Assembly (NCBI RefSeq): GCF_001425685.1
Contig: NZ_LMCY01000049.1
Location: 42,546-106,545, forward strand
Length of the DNA stretch: 64,000 nt
Source: Massilia sp. Root335
GTDB taxonomy: Bacteria > Pseudomonadota > Gammaproteobacteria > Burkholderiales > Burkholderiaceae_D
Direction: 5' to 3'
Part shown: piece by piece, positions 42,989 to 52,868 of the stretch
How positions within the stretch are numbered: position 1 is the first letter of the stretch
Layout of the letters: each line of letters begins with the position of its first letter
Position numbers and translations under genes: made by a program
Notes under the pieces: model-generated
Told to the model about the DNA's origin: nothing
Database searches by the model: none
What the model saw: the letters and a program-made list of their open reading frames with translations, nothing else

Positions 42989-44862
42989 ACACGCAAGCAT
43001 CCGCAACACCACGAACAACGAATGACGACATGAGCAACGGTTCCACCACCGACACCCGATCCACCCCGGCCACGCCGGCCGCGCCGCGCAAGGGCGCCCT
43101 CGCCGCCCTCAAAGGCCTGCTGCCCTTCCTGCGGCCGTACCGCCGCCAGTTCCTCCTTGCCGGCATCGCCCTGCTGGTCGCGGCCAGCGCCACGCTCGCG
43201 ATCCCGTATGCGTTCAAGCAGATGATCGACCACGGCTTCGGCGCCAGGGGAGGCGCCGCGAGCGCCGCCAGCGTCAACAGCACCTTCCTCGCGCTGTTCG
43301 GCGTGGCCGCCGTGCTCGCGGTCGCGACGGCCGCCAGGTTCTACATGGTCTCGTGGCTGGGCGAGCGCGTCACGACCGACATCCGCAGCGCCGTCTACCG
43401 CCACGTCGTCGAGCAAAGCCCGGCATTCTTCGAGACCACGCGCAGCGGCGAAGTGCTGTCGCGCCTGACCACGGACACGACCCTCATCCAGAGCGTCGTC
43501 GGCACCAGCATCTCGCTCGCGCTGCGCAACACGCTGCTGTTCGTGGGCGGTCTCGCGATGCTGTTCGTGACGAGCGTGAAGCTGACGTCGATCATCCTCG
43601 GCCTGCTGGTGCTGGTCGTCGTGCCGATCGTGCTGTACGGCCGGCGCGTGCGCAAGCTGTCGCGCGATTCGCAGGACCGCATCGCGGACGCGTCGGCGCT
43701 GGCCGGCGAGATCCTCAACGCCATGCCGACCGTGCAGGCGTTCACCCACGAAAAGATCGAGGCCCGGCGCTTCGGTGCGTCCGTCGAGGACGCGTTCGCG
43801 ACGGCGATGCGGCGCATCCGCGCGCGCGCCGTCCTCACGATGCTCGCGATCGCGCTCATATTCGGCGCCATCGTGTTCGTGCTGTGGCTGGGTGCGCACG
43901 CCGTGCTGGAAGGGACCATGACGGGCGGCGATCTCGGCCAGTTCATCCTGTACGCGTCCATCGTGTCCGGCGCGATCGGCGCGCTGTCCGAGGTGATGGG
44001 CGAGGCCCAGCGCGCGGCCGGCGCCACCGAACGCCTGATGGAACTGCTGGCCGTCAGCTCCGACATCCGCAACCCGGCGCACCCCACGCCGCTGCCCGCG
44101 CGCGCCGCCGGCGGCGCTTCCCTGAACCTCGCGAACGTGCAGTTCTCCTACCCGTCGCGCCCGGACACGGCCGCGCTGGACCACGTCAGCCTCGACGTCA
44201 AGCCCGGCGAAACGGTGGCCGTCGTCGGCCCGTCCGGCGCCGGCAAGACGACGCTGTTCCAGCTGCTCCTGCGCTTCTACGACCCGCAGGCAGGCAGCAT
44301 CCGCCTCGACGGCGTCGACATCCGCGACCTCGACCTGCACGTGCTGCGCGACGCCATCGGCATCGTCCCGCAGGACACGGTGATCTTCTCGGCCAACGCG
44401 CTGGAAAACATCCGCTACGGCCGCGCCGGCGCGACGGACGCCGAAGTCATCGCCGCGGCGAAGCTGGCGGCCGCGCACGAATTCATCGAGCGCCTGCCCC
44501 AAGGCTACGAATCGTACCTGGGCGAGCGCGGCGTGCGGCTTTCCGGCGGCCAGCGCCAGCGCATCGCGATCGCGCGCGCCCTGCTCAAGAACCCGCCGCT
44601 GCTGCTGCTGGACGAGGCGACCAGCGCCCTCGACGCGGAATCGGAACGCCTCGTGCAGCGCGCGCTGGAAGCGGCGATGGTGGGCCGCACGACGCTGATC
44701 ATCGCGCACCGCCTGGCCACCGTGCAGCGCGCGGACCGCATCATCGTGATGGAGGACGGCCGCATCGTCGAGACGGGGACGCACGCGTCGCTCGTGGCGC
44801 TCGGCGGCATTTACGCGAACCTGGCGGCTTTGCAGTTCCATAACGTGCACGTCGAGCATTGA
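42985..44862 (+). CDS. ABC exporter, fused membrane and ATPase domains (MsbA-like)
   Basis: A 625-residue half-transporter. Six membrane helices lie in residues about 45-320. The ATPase has Walker A VGPSGAGKTTLF, signature LSGGQRQRIAIARALL, Walker B LLLLDEATSALD and the H-loop IIAHRLATVQ. It should dimerise and export lipid or a hydrophobic compound. It starts within the lipocalin-type gene's stop codon; a second ATG at 43030 is possible, since the first 30 residues are low-complexity. It carries its own ATPase domain and is unlikely to power the FtsX permease. Confidence 0.94.
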   Translation: MNTQASATPRTTNDDMSNGSTTDTRSTPATPAAPRKGALAALKGLLPFLRPYRRQFLLAGIALLVAASATLAIPYAFKQMIDHGFGARGGAASAASVNSTFLALFGVAAVLAVATAARFYMVSWLGERVTTDIRSAVYRHVVEQSPAFFETTRSGEVLSRLTTDTTLIQSVVGTSISLALRNTLLFVGGLAMLFVTSVKLTSIILGLLVLVVVPIVLYGRRVRKLSRDSQDRIADASALAGEILNAMPTVQAFTHEKIEARRFGASVEDAFATAMRRIRARAVLTMLAIALIFGAIVFVLWLGAHAVLEGTMTGGDLGQFILYASIVSGAIGALSEVMGEAQRAAGATERLMELLAVSSDIRNPAHPTPLPARAAGGASLNLANVQFSYPSRPDTAALDHVSLDVKPGETVAVVGPSGAGKTTLFQLLLRFYDPQAGSIRLDGVDIRDLDLHVLRDAIGIVPQDTVIFSANALENIRYGRAGATDAEVIAAAKLAAAHEFIERLPQGYESYLGERGVRLSGGQRQRIAIARALLKNPPLLLLDEATSALDAESERLVQRALEAAMVGRTTLIIAHRLATVQRADRIIVMEDGRIVETGTHASLVALGGIYANLAALQFHNVHVEH

Positions 44863-45019
44863 ATTGGCGGCGTGACAAGGCCCGGGGTGGTTTCACGGTA
44901 AATCGTGCCATTCCGGCAAAAATTTGTTGCACGAACACATCGGAAGGACGACACACTTTTGTTGCCTTGGGGATAGTTGGCGTACGATAGCGCAACGTCA
45001 CATCTCCCCAAAGCCTCCC

Positions 45020-47032
45020 ATGAACAAGAAATCGTTCAGTGTCGCGAACTGGACCGTCGGCTCCAAGATCACGGCCTTCACGTTCGCGCTCGTCGGCGTC
45101 ATCCTCGCCGGCCTCGTCTTCACCATCACCTGGACGACGTCCTCGATGCTGCACGCGCGTGCCATCGCCAACGTCGAGTCCGAACTGCAGAGCGTCGTCA
45201 ACGCCGTCGAGATGTTCGACAACGTCATGAAGAGCCAGGCCGTCGGCTACGGCCGGGTCTTCGCCTCGCAGTTCGCCGGCGAGTTCACGCGCGACGACAG
45301 CAAGATGGTCGCGGTCGGCGACCGGCAGGTGCCGACGCTGAGCGTCGCCGGCAAGCCGCTGAATCTCGACTTCACGCTGCCCGACGCCTTCACGCGCCAG
45401 ACCGGCGGCAACGCCTCGGTGTTCGTCGTCAGCGGCGACGACTACGTGCGCGTCACCACCTCGGTGAAAAAGGAAAACGGCGACCGAGCCGTCGGCACGA
45501 TCCTCGACCACGCGAGCCCCGCGTATGCCGCGATCCGCGCCGGCAAGGCGTACGTCGGCATGGTCAAGCTGTTCGGCAAGCCGTTCATCACCGACTATGA
45601 ACCGATCCGCGACGCATCGGGCACGGTGATCGGCATCCTCTACATCGGCCTCGACGTCGAGGCCAACATCAACGCGCTGCGCGCACGCATCAAGAAGAAG
45701 AAGGTCGGCGACACCGGCTATTACTTCGTGCTGGACGCAACGAAGGGCAAGACCTACGGCGACCTGATCGTCCACCCCGTCAAGGAAGGCAAGAACATCC
45801 TGGGCAGCCGCGACGCCAGCGGCCGCGAATTCATCAAGGAGATGCTCGAGACGCAGCACGGCCTCATGACCTACCCTTGGCAGAACGCGGAAGCCGGCGA
45901 AATGGCGCCGCGCATGAAGGTGGCCGCGTACACGCTGTTCAAGGACTGGAACTGGCTGATCGCCGGCGGCACCTACGAGGACGAGATCACGAAGGAAGCG
46001 GCGCGCCTGCGCAATCGCTACATCGGCATCGGCCTCGCCGCGCTGGCCATCTTCGCCACCATCCTGCACTTCGTGATGACCCGCACCGTCACCCGGCCGC
46101 TGGTGCGGGCGCGCGACGCCGCCGTGCGCATCGCCGAGGGCGACCTGAGCGTGCGCATGGACGTCGACCGCAAGGACGAGATCGGCCTGCTGGCCGAGGC
46201 CATGAACAATATCAGCAGCAGCCTGTCGGCGGTCGTGGGCCAGGTGCGCAGCGGCGCCGAGCAGATCGCGGGCGCGTCCGGCGAAATCTCGACCGGCAAC
46301 CTGGACCTGTGCGCGCGCACCGAGCAACAGGCCGCCAACCTGGCCTCGACCGCGAACTCGATGCAGGACCTGACGGCGACCGTGCGCCGCAACGCGGGCG
46401 ACACCCACGAAGCGAACCAGCTGGCCGTGAACACCTCGATGGTCGCGCAGGAAGGCGGCCGCATGGTGCACCAGGTGATCGACACGATGAACACGATCAA
46501 GGCGTCGTCCGGCAAGATCGGCGACATCATCGGCGTCATCGACGGCATCGCGTTCCAGACCAATATCCTCGCGCTCAACGCGGCCGTCGAAGCGGCCCGA
46601 GCCGGCGAACAGGGCCGCGGCTTCGCCGTCGTGGCGACCGAGGTGCGCAACCTCGCCCAGCGCAGCGCCGCGGCGGCGAAGGAGATCAAGGGCCTGATCG
46701 TCGCGTCGACGGCGGAAGTCGACGCCGGCAGCCGCATCGTGCAGGAAGCGGGCGTCACGATGACCGAGGTGCTGGCCAGCGCCGAAAAGGTCACGGCCAT
46801 CATGGCCCGCATCAGCACCGCGAACGCGGAACAGAGCACCGGCATCGAGCACATCAACCGCTCGATCGGCGCGATGGACCAGGTCACCCAGCAGAACGCG
46901 GCCCTCGTCGAGGAAGCCAGCGCCGCCGCCCAGGCCATGCAGGAACAGGCCGACCAGCTGGCGCGCGCCGTGCGCCTGTTCAAGCTGGACCAGCAGCCGG
47001 CCGCGGCCCGCCCCGCGCTCGCGCAGTACTGA
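45020..47032 (+). CDS. methyl-accepting chemotaxis protein with fused Cache domain
   Basis: A 670-residue receptor. Membrane helix 1 lies about 17-40, and a periplasmic Cache_3/Cache_2-type sensor about 45-330 (GNASVFVVSGDDYVRVTTSV, DTGYYFVLD). Helix 2 is about 333-352, followed by a HAMP domain and a signalling domain with the hairpin tip IDGIAFQTNILALNAAVEAA. There is no C-terminal NWETF-like pentapeptide for CheR/CheB. Small acids are frequent ligands of such domains. The gene is single; a stem (44967-44973 with 45005-45011) may form in its leader. Confidence 0.94.
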   Translation: MNKKSFSVANWTVGSKITAFTFALVGVILAGLVFTITWTTSSMLHARAIANVESELQSVVNAVEMFDNVMKSQAVGYGRVFASQFAGEFTRDDSKMVAVGDRQVPTLSVAGKPLNLDFTLPDAFTRQTGGNASVFVVSGDDYVRVTTSVKKENGDRAVGTILDHASPAYAAIRAGKAYVGMVKLFGKPFITDYEPIRDASGTVIGILYIGLDVEANINALRARIKKKKVGDTGYYFVLDATKGKTYGDLIVHPVKEGKNILGSRDASGREFIKEMLETQHGLMTYPWQNAEAGEMAPRMKVAAYTLFKDWNWLIAGGTYEDEITKEAARLRNRYIGIGLAALAIFATILHFVMTRTVTRPLVRARDAAVRIAEGDLSVRMDVDRKDEIGLLAEAMNNISSSLSAVVGQVRSGAEQIAGASGEISTGNLDLCARTEQQAANLASTANSMQDLTATVRRNAGDTHEANQLAVNTSMVAQEGGRMVHQVIDTMNTIKASSGKIGDIIGVIDGIAFQTNILALNAAVEAARAGEQGRGFAVVATEVRNLAQRSAAAAKEIKGLIVASTAEVDAGSRIVQEAGVTMTEVLASAEKVTAIMARISTANAEQSTGIEHINRSIGAMDQVTQQNAALVEEASAAAQAMQEQADQLARAVRLFKLDQQPAAARPALAQY

Positions 47033-47126
47033 TCGGACAATGCCGTGGGCGCGCCCGCCGGCCGCGCCCTTCCGCGCCGGTCCGCTTGGGTGTAGAGTAG
47101 CGCGGTCCGCTACCCTGGAGCCCCGA

Positions 47127-48218
47127 TTGACCGATACCGACCTGCTCGCCCGCTGCACCACCGTCATTCCCGGCCACCGCGCCCGCACCCCGGCGGAGAT
47201 GTTCGCCGCGATGGCCGCCTGGTGCGAAGCCAACGGCGTCGCCCACGACACGTATGGCGACGGCACCCTGATCCAGGGGTTCGAGCGGCGCGTGGCCGAA
47301 CTGCTCGGCTTCGAGGCCGCCGTGTTCTGCATCAGCGGCACACTGGCCCAGGTGACCACCTTGCGCCTCGCCGCAGACGCGCGGGGCCGCGCCCCGGTGG
47401 CGCTGCATCCGACCGCGCACATCTTCGTCCACGAGCGTTCCAATTACCAGCTGCTGGGGCATTTCGACGCCCTGCGCGTCGGCGACCCGTACCGCCCCTG
47501 GGCCGCGGCGGACATCGTCAACCTGCCCGACCGCCTGTCCGCCGTCGCGCTCGAAATTCCCATGCGCGAAATCGGCGGCCAGCTGTCGGGCTGGGACGAC
47601 CTGCAGGCCATCAAGGCGCACTGCCGCGCGCACGGCATCCACCTGCACATGGACGGCGCGCGCCTGTGGGAAGCGGCGGCGGGCTACGGCCGCCCGGTGG
47701 CCGAGATCGCGGCCGGCTTCGACACCGTCTACACCTCGCTGTACAAGGGCATCGGCGGCCTCGGTGGCGCCATGCTGGCGGGCAGCCGCGCCTTCGTGGC
47801 GCAGGCGGCCGAATGGTTCAAGCGCCAGGGCGGCAACGTCATCCACCGCTCCCCGTACGTGGTGGCGGCCGCGATGCAGTTCGAGCAGCGGCTGGCCGCC
47901 ATGCCGGCATGCTTCGCGCGGACCGAATTCCTGTACGACGTGCTGCGCGACCACCCGGTGCTGCGCGTGAACCCGGCCCGCCCACAGGCCAACATGCTGC
48001 ACGTGCACCTGCCCGTGAGCCGCGACCGCGCGCTGGAGATCCGCCGCGAACTGGCGCGCGACCACGGCATCTGGCCGTTCAATCGCGTGAACCACGGCGT
48101 GCTGCCGGACACCTCGTTCTTCGAAGTCTATGTGGGCGACAACCTGCTGGACACGCCGGACGGCCGCGTGCGCGAAGCCGTCGCGCTGCTGGCGGCCGCG
48201 GTGGACCGCGGCGTGTAA
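47127..48218 (+). CDS. threonine aldolase family PLP enzyme
   Basis: A 363-residue beta-eliminating lyase of fold type I. The PLP lysine is in YTSLYKGIGGLGGA, the cofactor-binding Asp in HLHMDGARLWEAA, and AHDTYGDGTLIQGFERRVAELL is the N-terminal signature. It should split L-threonine or L-allo-threonine to glycine and acetaldehyde. The TTG start is preceded by GGAG at seven bases and gives the natural N-terminus LTDTDLLARC. It lies between the chemoreceptor and thyA on the same strand. Confidence 0.9.
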   Translation: MTDTDLLARCTTVIPGHRARTPAEMFAAMAAWCEANGVAHDTYGDGTLIQGFERRVAELLGFEAAVFCISGTLAQVTTLRLAADARGRAPVALHPTAHIFVHERSNYQLLGHFDALRVGDPYRPWAAADIVNLPDRLSAVALEIPMREIGGQLSGWDDLQAIKAHCRAHGIHLHMDGARLWEAAAGYGRPVAEIAAGFDTVYTSLYKGIGGLGGAMLAGSRAFVAQAAEWFKRQGGNVIHRSPYVVAAAMQFEQRLAAMPACFARTEFLYDVLRDHPVLRVNPARPQANMLHVHLPVSRDRALEIRRELARDHGIWPFNRVNHGVLPDTSFFEVYVGDNLLDTPDGRVREAVALLAAAVDRGV

Positions 48219-48292
48219 GCATCGTCATGCGGCGCGGCGCCGCTATCGGTTAAAATGCGCGGGTTTTCAATCTTTCATTGCGAGCCACACCG

Positions 48293-49087
48293 ATGCGTCA
48301 ATATCTCGACCTGATGCGCCATGTGCTGGACCATGGCACGGTCAAAACCGACCGCACCGGCACCGGCACCCGCTCCGTGTTCGGCCACCAGATGCGCTTC
48401 GACCTGCAGGACGGATTCCCGCTGGTGACCACCAAGAAGCTGCACCTGAAGTCGATCATCCATGAACTGATCTGGTTCCTGGCCGGCTCCACCAACATCG
48501 CGTACCTGAAGGACAACGGCGTCTCGATCTGGGACGAATGGGCGGACGCGAACGGCGAGCTCGGTCCCATCTACGGCTACCAGTGGCGCAGCTGGCCGAC
48601 GCCGTCGGGCGGCCACGTCGACCAGATCAGCCAGGTGCTCGACCAGATCAGGAACAATCCGGACTCGCGCCGCATGATCGTCTCGGCGTGGAACGTGGCC
48701 GACATCCCGCAGATGAAGCTGCCGCCGTGCCACGCGCTGTTCCAGTTCTACGTCGCCGACGGCAAGCTCTCGTGCCAGCTGTACCAGCGCAGCGCCGACA
48801 TCTTCCTCGGCGTCCCGTTCAACATCGCGTCGTACGCGCTGCTCACGCACATGATGGCCCAGCAGGCGGGCCTGGACGTCGGCGATTTCGTCTGGACCGG
48901 CGGCGACTGCCACCTGTACTCGAACCACATGGAGCAGGTCGAACTCCAGCTGTCGCGCGCCGAACGCCCGCTGCCGCAGCTGGTCATCCGCCGCAAGCCC
49001 GACTCGCTGTTCGACTACAAGTTCGACGACTTCGAGATCACCGGCTACGATCCGCATCCCGCCATCAAGGCGCCCGTTGCCGTCTGA
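48293..49087 (+). CDS. thyA: thymidylate synthase
   Basis: A 264-residue enzyme, the same length as E. coli ThyA. The active-site Cys is in LPPCHALFQFYV, followed by QRSADIFLGVPFNIASYALL and the folate-binding C-terminus KAPVAV. It makes dTMP from dUMP with methylene-tetrahydrofolate. The start at MRQYLDLM excludes a TTG 15 bases upstream. A TAAAAT at 48251 is a possible -10. folA follows by nine bases, so both folate steps are co-expressed. Confidence 0.97.
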   Translation: MRQYLDLMRHVLDHGTVKTDRTGTGTRSVFGHQMRFDLQDGFPLVTTKKLHLKSIIHELIWFLAGSTNIAYLKDNGVSIWDEWADANGELGPIYGYQWRSWPTPSGGHVDQISQVLDQIRNNPDSRRMIVSAWNVADIPQMKLPPCHALFQFYVADGKLSCQLYQRSADIFLGVPFNIASYALLTHMMAQQAGLDVGDFVWTGGDCHLYSNHMEQVELQLSRAERPLPQLVIRRKPDSLFDYKFDDFEITGYDPHPAIKAPVAV

Positions 49088-49096
49088 GGAGGTTTC

Positions 49097-49585
49097 ATGG
49101 CCAACCACCTGTCCATCGTCGTCGCCATGGATGCCAGGCGCGGCATCGGCATCGACAACAAGCTGCCGTGGCACCTGCCCGAGGACCTCGCGCACTTCAA
49201 GCGCGTGACCCTCGGCCATCCGATCATCATGGGCCGCAAGACGTTCGAATCGATCGGCCGTCCGCTGCCGGGGCGCCGCAACATCGTCGTCACGCGCAAC
49301 CGCGACTGGCGCCACGACGGCGTGGAGACGGCGGGCTCGCTCGAGGAAGCCGTCGCCCTGGTCGGCGGCGAGTCGGCCAGCATCATCGGCGGCGCCCAGA
49401 TCTTCGCCGAGGCGATGCGCGTCGCCGACCGGCTGATCGTCACGCACATCGACAAGGTCTACCGCTGCGACACGTTCTTCCCCGAGATCGACGGCGGCGC
49501 ATGGACGGCCGTGTCGAACGAGCCCCTGCATTCGCCGACGGCGGACGTCGATTACGCCATCGTCACCTACGACAAGGTCGAGTAA
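49097..49585 (+). CDS. folA: dihydrofolate reductase
   Basis: A 162-residue enzyme. Signatures are GIGIDNKLPWHLPEDLAHFK (substrate loop), IIMGRKTFESIGRPLPGR (NADPH site) and SIIGGAQIFAEAM. It regenerates tetrahydrofolate after the thyA reaction. GAGGAGG six bases upstream gives a strong start. The DUF4337 gene follows after four bases. Confidence 0.97.
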   Translation: MANHLSIVVAMDARRGIGIDNKLPWHLPEDLAHFKRVTLGHPIIMGRKTFESIGRPLPGRRNIVVTRNRDWRHDGVETAGSLEEAVALVGGESASIIGGAQIFAEAMRVADRLIVTHIDKVYRCDTFFPEIDGGAWTAVSNEPLHSPTADVDYAIVTYDKVE

Positions 49586-49589
49586 TACC

Positions 49590-50201
49590 ATGTCCGAACA
49601 CGGCTTTCATGTCCATGGACCGCACGACCACGCGGTCGAACACGCCGCGCAGCACGGCAGCGACAGCTTCTCGAACAACATCGCGGTGATGACGGCCATC
49701 CTGGCCACCGCCGGCGCGGTGTTCGGCTACCTGGGCGGCGATACCCAGACCGACGCGGCGCTGTACAAGAACAACGCGGCCATCGCCAAGACGGCGGCCG
49801 CCGACGCGTGGAACTACTACCAGGCCAAGTCGATCAAGCAGAACATCGCCGAAATGGCGGCCTCGCTGCCGGGCGCGGACGCGGCAAGATTCAAGGCCCA
49901 GGCGGCCCGCTACGACCTCGACAAGGCCGGCAACCGCAAGGAAGCCGAAAAGCTCGACAGGCAGTCGGACGCGTGGAACGAAAAGTCGGAACACGCGCTG
50001 CACACCCACCACCAGTGGGCGCTCGCGACGACGGCCGAACAGATCGCGATCTCGCTGGCCGCGATCACCCTGCTCACGCGCCGGCGCTGGCTGCTGTCGG
50101 TGACCTACGTCGTGGCCGTCGTCGGCTTCGCACTCGGGGCATTCGCGTGGCTGCACGTCGATCCGCTCGGTGCGCTGTTCACCTCGGCAGCGTCGCATTG
50201 A
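49590..50201 (+). CDS. DUF4337 membrane protein
   Basis: A 203-residue protein. The N-terminus is histidine-rich (HVHGPHDHAVEHAAQHG), followed by a membrane helix about 30-48, a long charged helical middle (55-135, WNYYQAKSIKQNIAEMAA) and two C-terminal helices (about 145-163 and 170-190). It matches DUF4337; the function is unknown. It probably shares the thyA-folA transcript. Confidence 0.85.
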   Translation: MSEHGFHVHGPHDHAVEHAAQHGSDSFSNNIAVMTAILATAGAVFGYLGGDTQTDAALYKNNAAIAKTAAADAWNYYQAKSIKQNIAEMAASLPGADAARFKAQAARYDLDKAGNRKEAEKLDRQSDAWNEKSEHALHTHHQWALATTAEQIAISLAAITLLTRRRWLLSVTYVVAVVGFALGAFAWLHVDPLGALFTSAASH

Positions 50202-50560
50202 CGTCGCGCGCGGGCTCGGGGAGCCCGCCCTACGCAGTTTCGCGGTTCGACACCGGTCGCGCTATCGCATTGCCGTAGGGTGGGCACCCCGTGCCCACCA
50301 ACACGTCGCAACGACGCGGCTTCGTGGCGGGCTCGGGGAGCCCGCCCTACCTGGTTGCGGCGCTTCGACATCGTGCGCCGTCATCGTCGTCAAACAAGAG
50401 TGCGCCACAATCTCGCCCGTGTAGATAACCTATTAAAAATTTTTGCACGGGACCACGCAATTTCTGCGAAAATCCGCTTCTTCATTTTTCCGGTGCCGTG
50501 CCCGGCCGCCTTCCACTTCCGGATGGGCGGCGCGCACGGCGCTTCGCTTTGGAGCTGTCC
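50202..50560. repeat. 359-base gap with three dispersed palindromic repeat units, then the decarboxylase leader
   Basis: Units at 50210-50233 and 50326-50350 (GCGGGCTCGGGGAGCCCGCC core) flank a unit at 50275-50301 that is identical to the one at 32004-32030. Each unit is a hairpin ending in or starting with GTAGGG/CCCTAC. From 50351 to 50560 there is no repeat and no gene; the AT-rich part 50425-50500 should hold the decarboxylase promoter, but no clear -35/-10 pair was found. Confidence 0.75.
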
Positions 50561-52816
50561 ATGAAATTTCGTTTCCCAATCGTCATCATTGACGAGGATT
50601 TCCGTTCCGAGAACACGTCCGGTCTCGGCATTCGCGCACTGGCCGCGGCGATGGAAAAAGAAGGCATGGAAGTGCTGGGCCTGACCAGCTATGGCGACCT
50701 CTCGCAGTTCGCCCAGCAGCAGTCGCGCGCCTCGGCCTTCGTGCTGTCGATCGACGACGAGGAATTCGGCGGCGGCACCATCGAGGAAACCAACTTCGCC
50801 CTGTCGGGCCTGCGCGCCTTCGTGCAGGAGATCCGCCACAAGAACTCGGACATCCCGATCTACATCTACGGCGAGACCCGCACGAGCCGCCACATCCCGA
50901 ACGACATCCTGAAGGAGCTGCACGGCTTCATCCACATGTTCGAGGACACGCCGGAATTCGTCGCGCGCCACATCATCCGCGAAGCGAAGGCCTACCTGGA
51001 CAGCCTGGCGCCGCCGTTCTTCCGCGCGCTGGTCCACTACGCGAACGACGGCTCGTACTCGTGGCACTGCCCCGGCCACTCGGGCGGCGTGGCGTTCCTG
51101 AAGTCGCCGATCGGCCAGATGTTCCACCAGTTCTTCGGCGAGAACATGCTGCGCGCCGACGTCTGCAACGCCGTCGAGGAACTGGGCCAGCTGCTCGACC
51201 ACACCGGTCCCGTCGCCAAGTCGGAGCGCAACGCCGCGCGCATCTACAACGCCGACCACTGCTACTTCGTCACCAACGGCACGTCGACGTCGAACAAGAT
51301 GGTGTGGCATTCGACCGTGGCGCCGGGCGACATCGTCGTCGTCGACCGCAACTGCCACAAGTCGATCCTGCACTCGATCATCATGTGCGGCGCGATCCCC
51401 GTGTTCCTGATGCCGACCCGGAACAACCTCGGCATCATCGGCCCGATCCCGCTGGCCGAGTTCTCGCCGGAGTCGATCCGCAAGAAGATCGAGGCGAATC
51501 CGTTCGCGCGCGAGGCCAAGAACAAGAAGCCGCGCATCATGACCATCACGCAATCCACGTACGACGGCGTCGTCTACAACGTCGAGACGCTGCGCGAACT
51601 GCTGGACGGCGAGATCGACACGCTGCACTTCGACGAAGCCTGGCTGCCGCACGCCACGTTCCACGACTTCTACCGCAACATGCACGCGATCGGCCGCGAC
51701 CGCCCGCGCGCGAAGCAGTCGATGATCTTCTCGACGCAGTCCACGCACAAGCTGCTGGCCGGCCTGTCGCAGGCGTCGCAGGTGCTCGTGCGCGAGTCCG
51801 AGACCGTCGCGCTCGACCAGGACGCGTTCAACGAAGCCTACCTGATGCACACGTCGACGTCGCCGCAGTATTCGATCATCGCCTCGTGCGACGTCGCCGC
51901 CGCGATGATGGAAGCGCCGGGCGGCACGGCCCTCGTCGAGGAATCGATCTTCGAGGCGCTGGACTTCCGCCGCGCGATGCAGAAGGTCGACCAGGACTAC
52001 GGCGACGACTGGTGGTTCAAGGTCTGGGGTCCGCAGGACTTCAGCGCCGAAGGCATCGGCACGCAGGCCGACTGGATGATCCACGCCGACGACGACTGGC
52101 ACGGCTTCGGCAACCTGGCCGAAGGCTTCAACATGCTCGACCCGATCAAGGCCACGGTCGTCACGCCCGGCCTGTCGCTGGACGGCTCGTTCGGCGACTC
52201 GGGCATCCCGGCGTCGATCGTCACCAAATACCTCGCCGAGCACGGCGTGATCATCGAGAAGTGCGGCCTGTACTCGTTCTTCATCATGTTCACGATCGGC
52301 ATCACGAAAGGCCGCTGGAACACGCTCGTCACCGCCCTGCAGCAGTTCAAGGACGACTACGACCGCAACCAGCCGATGTGGCGCATCATGCCGGAGTTCA
52401 CGGCCGCGAACCCGCGCTACGAATCGTGGGGCCTGCGCGACCTGTGCCAGCAGATCCACGACTTCTACAAGTCGCGCGACGTCGCCCGCCTGACGACCGA
52501 GATGTACCTGTCGGACATGATCCCGGCGATGAAGCCGTCGGACGCCTTCGCGAAAATGGCGCACCGCGAGATCGAGCGCGTGGCGATCGAAGACCTTGAA
52601 GGCCGCATCACGGCGATCCTGCTGACGCCTTATCCGCCGGGCATCCCGCTCCTGATTCCGGGCGAGCGCTTCAACAAGACCATCGTCGATTACCTGCGCT
52701 TCGCGCGCGATTTCAACGAACGCTTCCCGGGCTTCGAGACCGACGTGCATGGCCTCGTCAAGCGCGAGGTCGATGGCAAGCTGGGATACTTCGTGGATTG
52801 CGTCAGGCAGGATTGA
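50561..52816 (+). CDS. arginine/lysine/ornithine decarboxylase (AdiA-like, fold type I)
   Basis: A 751-residue PLP enzyme of the large bacterial basic amino acid decarboxylase group. The N-terminal wing domain (1-130) is followed by the PLP domain with the lysine in STQSTHKLLAGLSQAS and the Asp/His pattern VVDRNCHKSILH and HFDEAWLPHATFH. The C-terminal motif TPYPPGIPLLIPGERF is complete. It resembles E. coli AdiA more than SpeF, but substrate choice among arginine, lysine and ornithine cannot be fixed by eye. It supplies polyamine precursors or consumes protons. GGAG before the start and a terminator after the stop make it monocistronic. Confidence 0.93.
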   Translation: MKFRFPIVIIDEDFRSENTSGLGIRALAAAMEKEGMEVLGLTSYGDLSQFAQQQSRASAFVLSIDDEEFGGGTIEETNFALSGLRAFVQEIRHKNSDIPIYIYGETRTSRHIPNDILKELHGFIHMFEDTPEFVARHIIREAKAYLDSLAPPFFRALVHYANDGSYSWHCPGHSGGVAFLKSPIGQMFHQFFGENMLRADVCNAVEELGQLLDHTGPVAKSERNAARIYNADHCYFVTNGTSTSNKMVWHSTVAPGDIVVVDRNCHKSILHSIIMCGAIPVFLMPTRNNLGIIGPIPLAEFSPESIRKKIEANPFAREAKNKKPRIMTITQSTYDGVVYNVETLRELLDGEIDTLHFDEAWLPHATFHDFYRNMHAIGRDRPRAKQSMIFSTQSTHKLLAGLSQASQVLVRESETVALDQDAFNEAYLMHTSTSPQYSIIASCDVAAAMMEAPGGTALVEESIFEALDFRRAMQKVDQDYGDDWWFKVWGPQDFSAEGIGTQADWMIHADDDWHGFGNLAEGFNMLDPIKATVVTPGLSLDGSFGDSGIPASIVTKYLAEHGVIIEKCGLYSFFIMFTIGITKGRWNTLVTALQQFKDDYDRNQPMWRIMPEFTAANPRYESWGLRDLCQQIHDFYKSRDVARLTTEMYLSDMIPAMKPSDAFAKMAHREIERVAIEDLEGRITAILLTPYPPGIPLLIPGERFNKTIVDYLRFARDFNERFPGFETDVHGLVKREVDGKLGYFVDCVRQD

Positions 52817-52838
52817 ACCGTTCCCGCGCACCACACCG

Positions 52839-52868
52839 AGAGGGGCCGAGGCCCCTCTTTTTTTTGGC
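52839..52868 (+). terminator. rho-independent terminator of the decarboxylase gene
   Basis: Stem AGAGGGGC / GCCCCTCT with a CGAG tetraloop followed by a ten-T run. Strong and one-directional. Confidence 0.93.

Noticed and set aside
44863..45019. Sigma-28 flagellar promoter ahead of the chemoreceptor gene
   Set aside because: TAAATCGT at about 44900 is not followed by a GCCGATAA-like -10 at the right distance.
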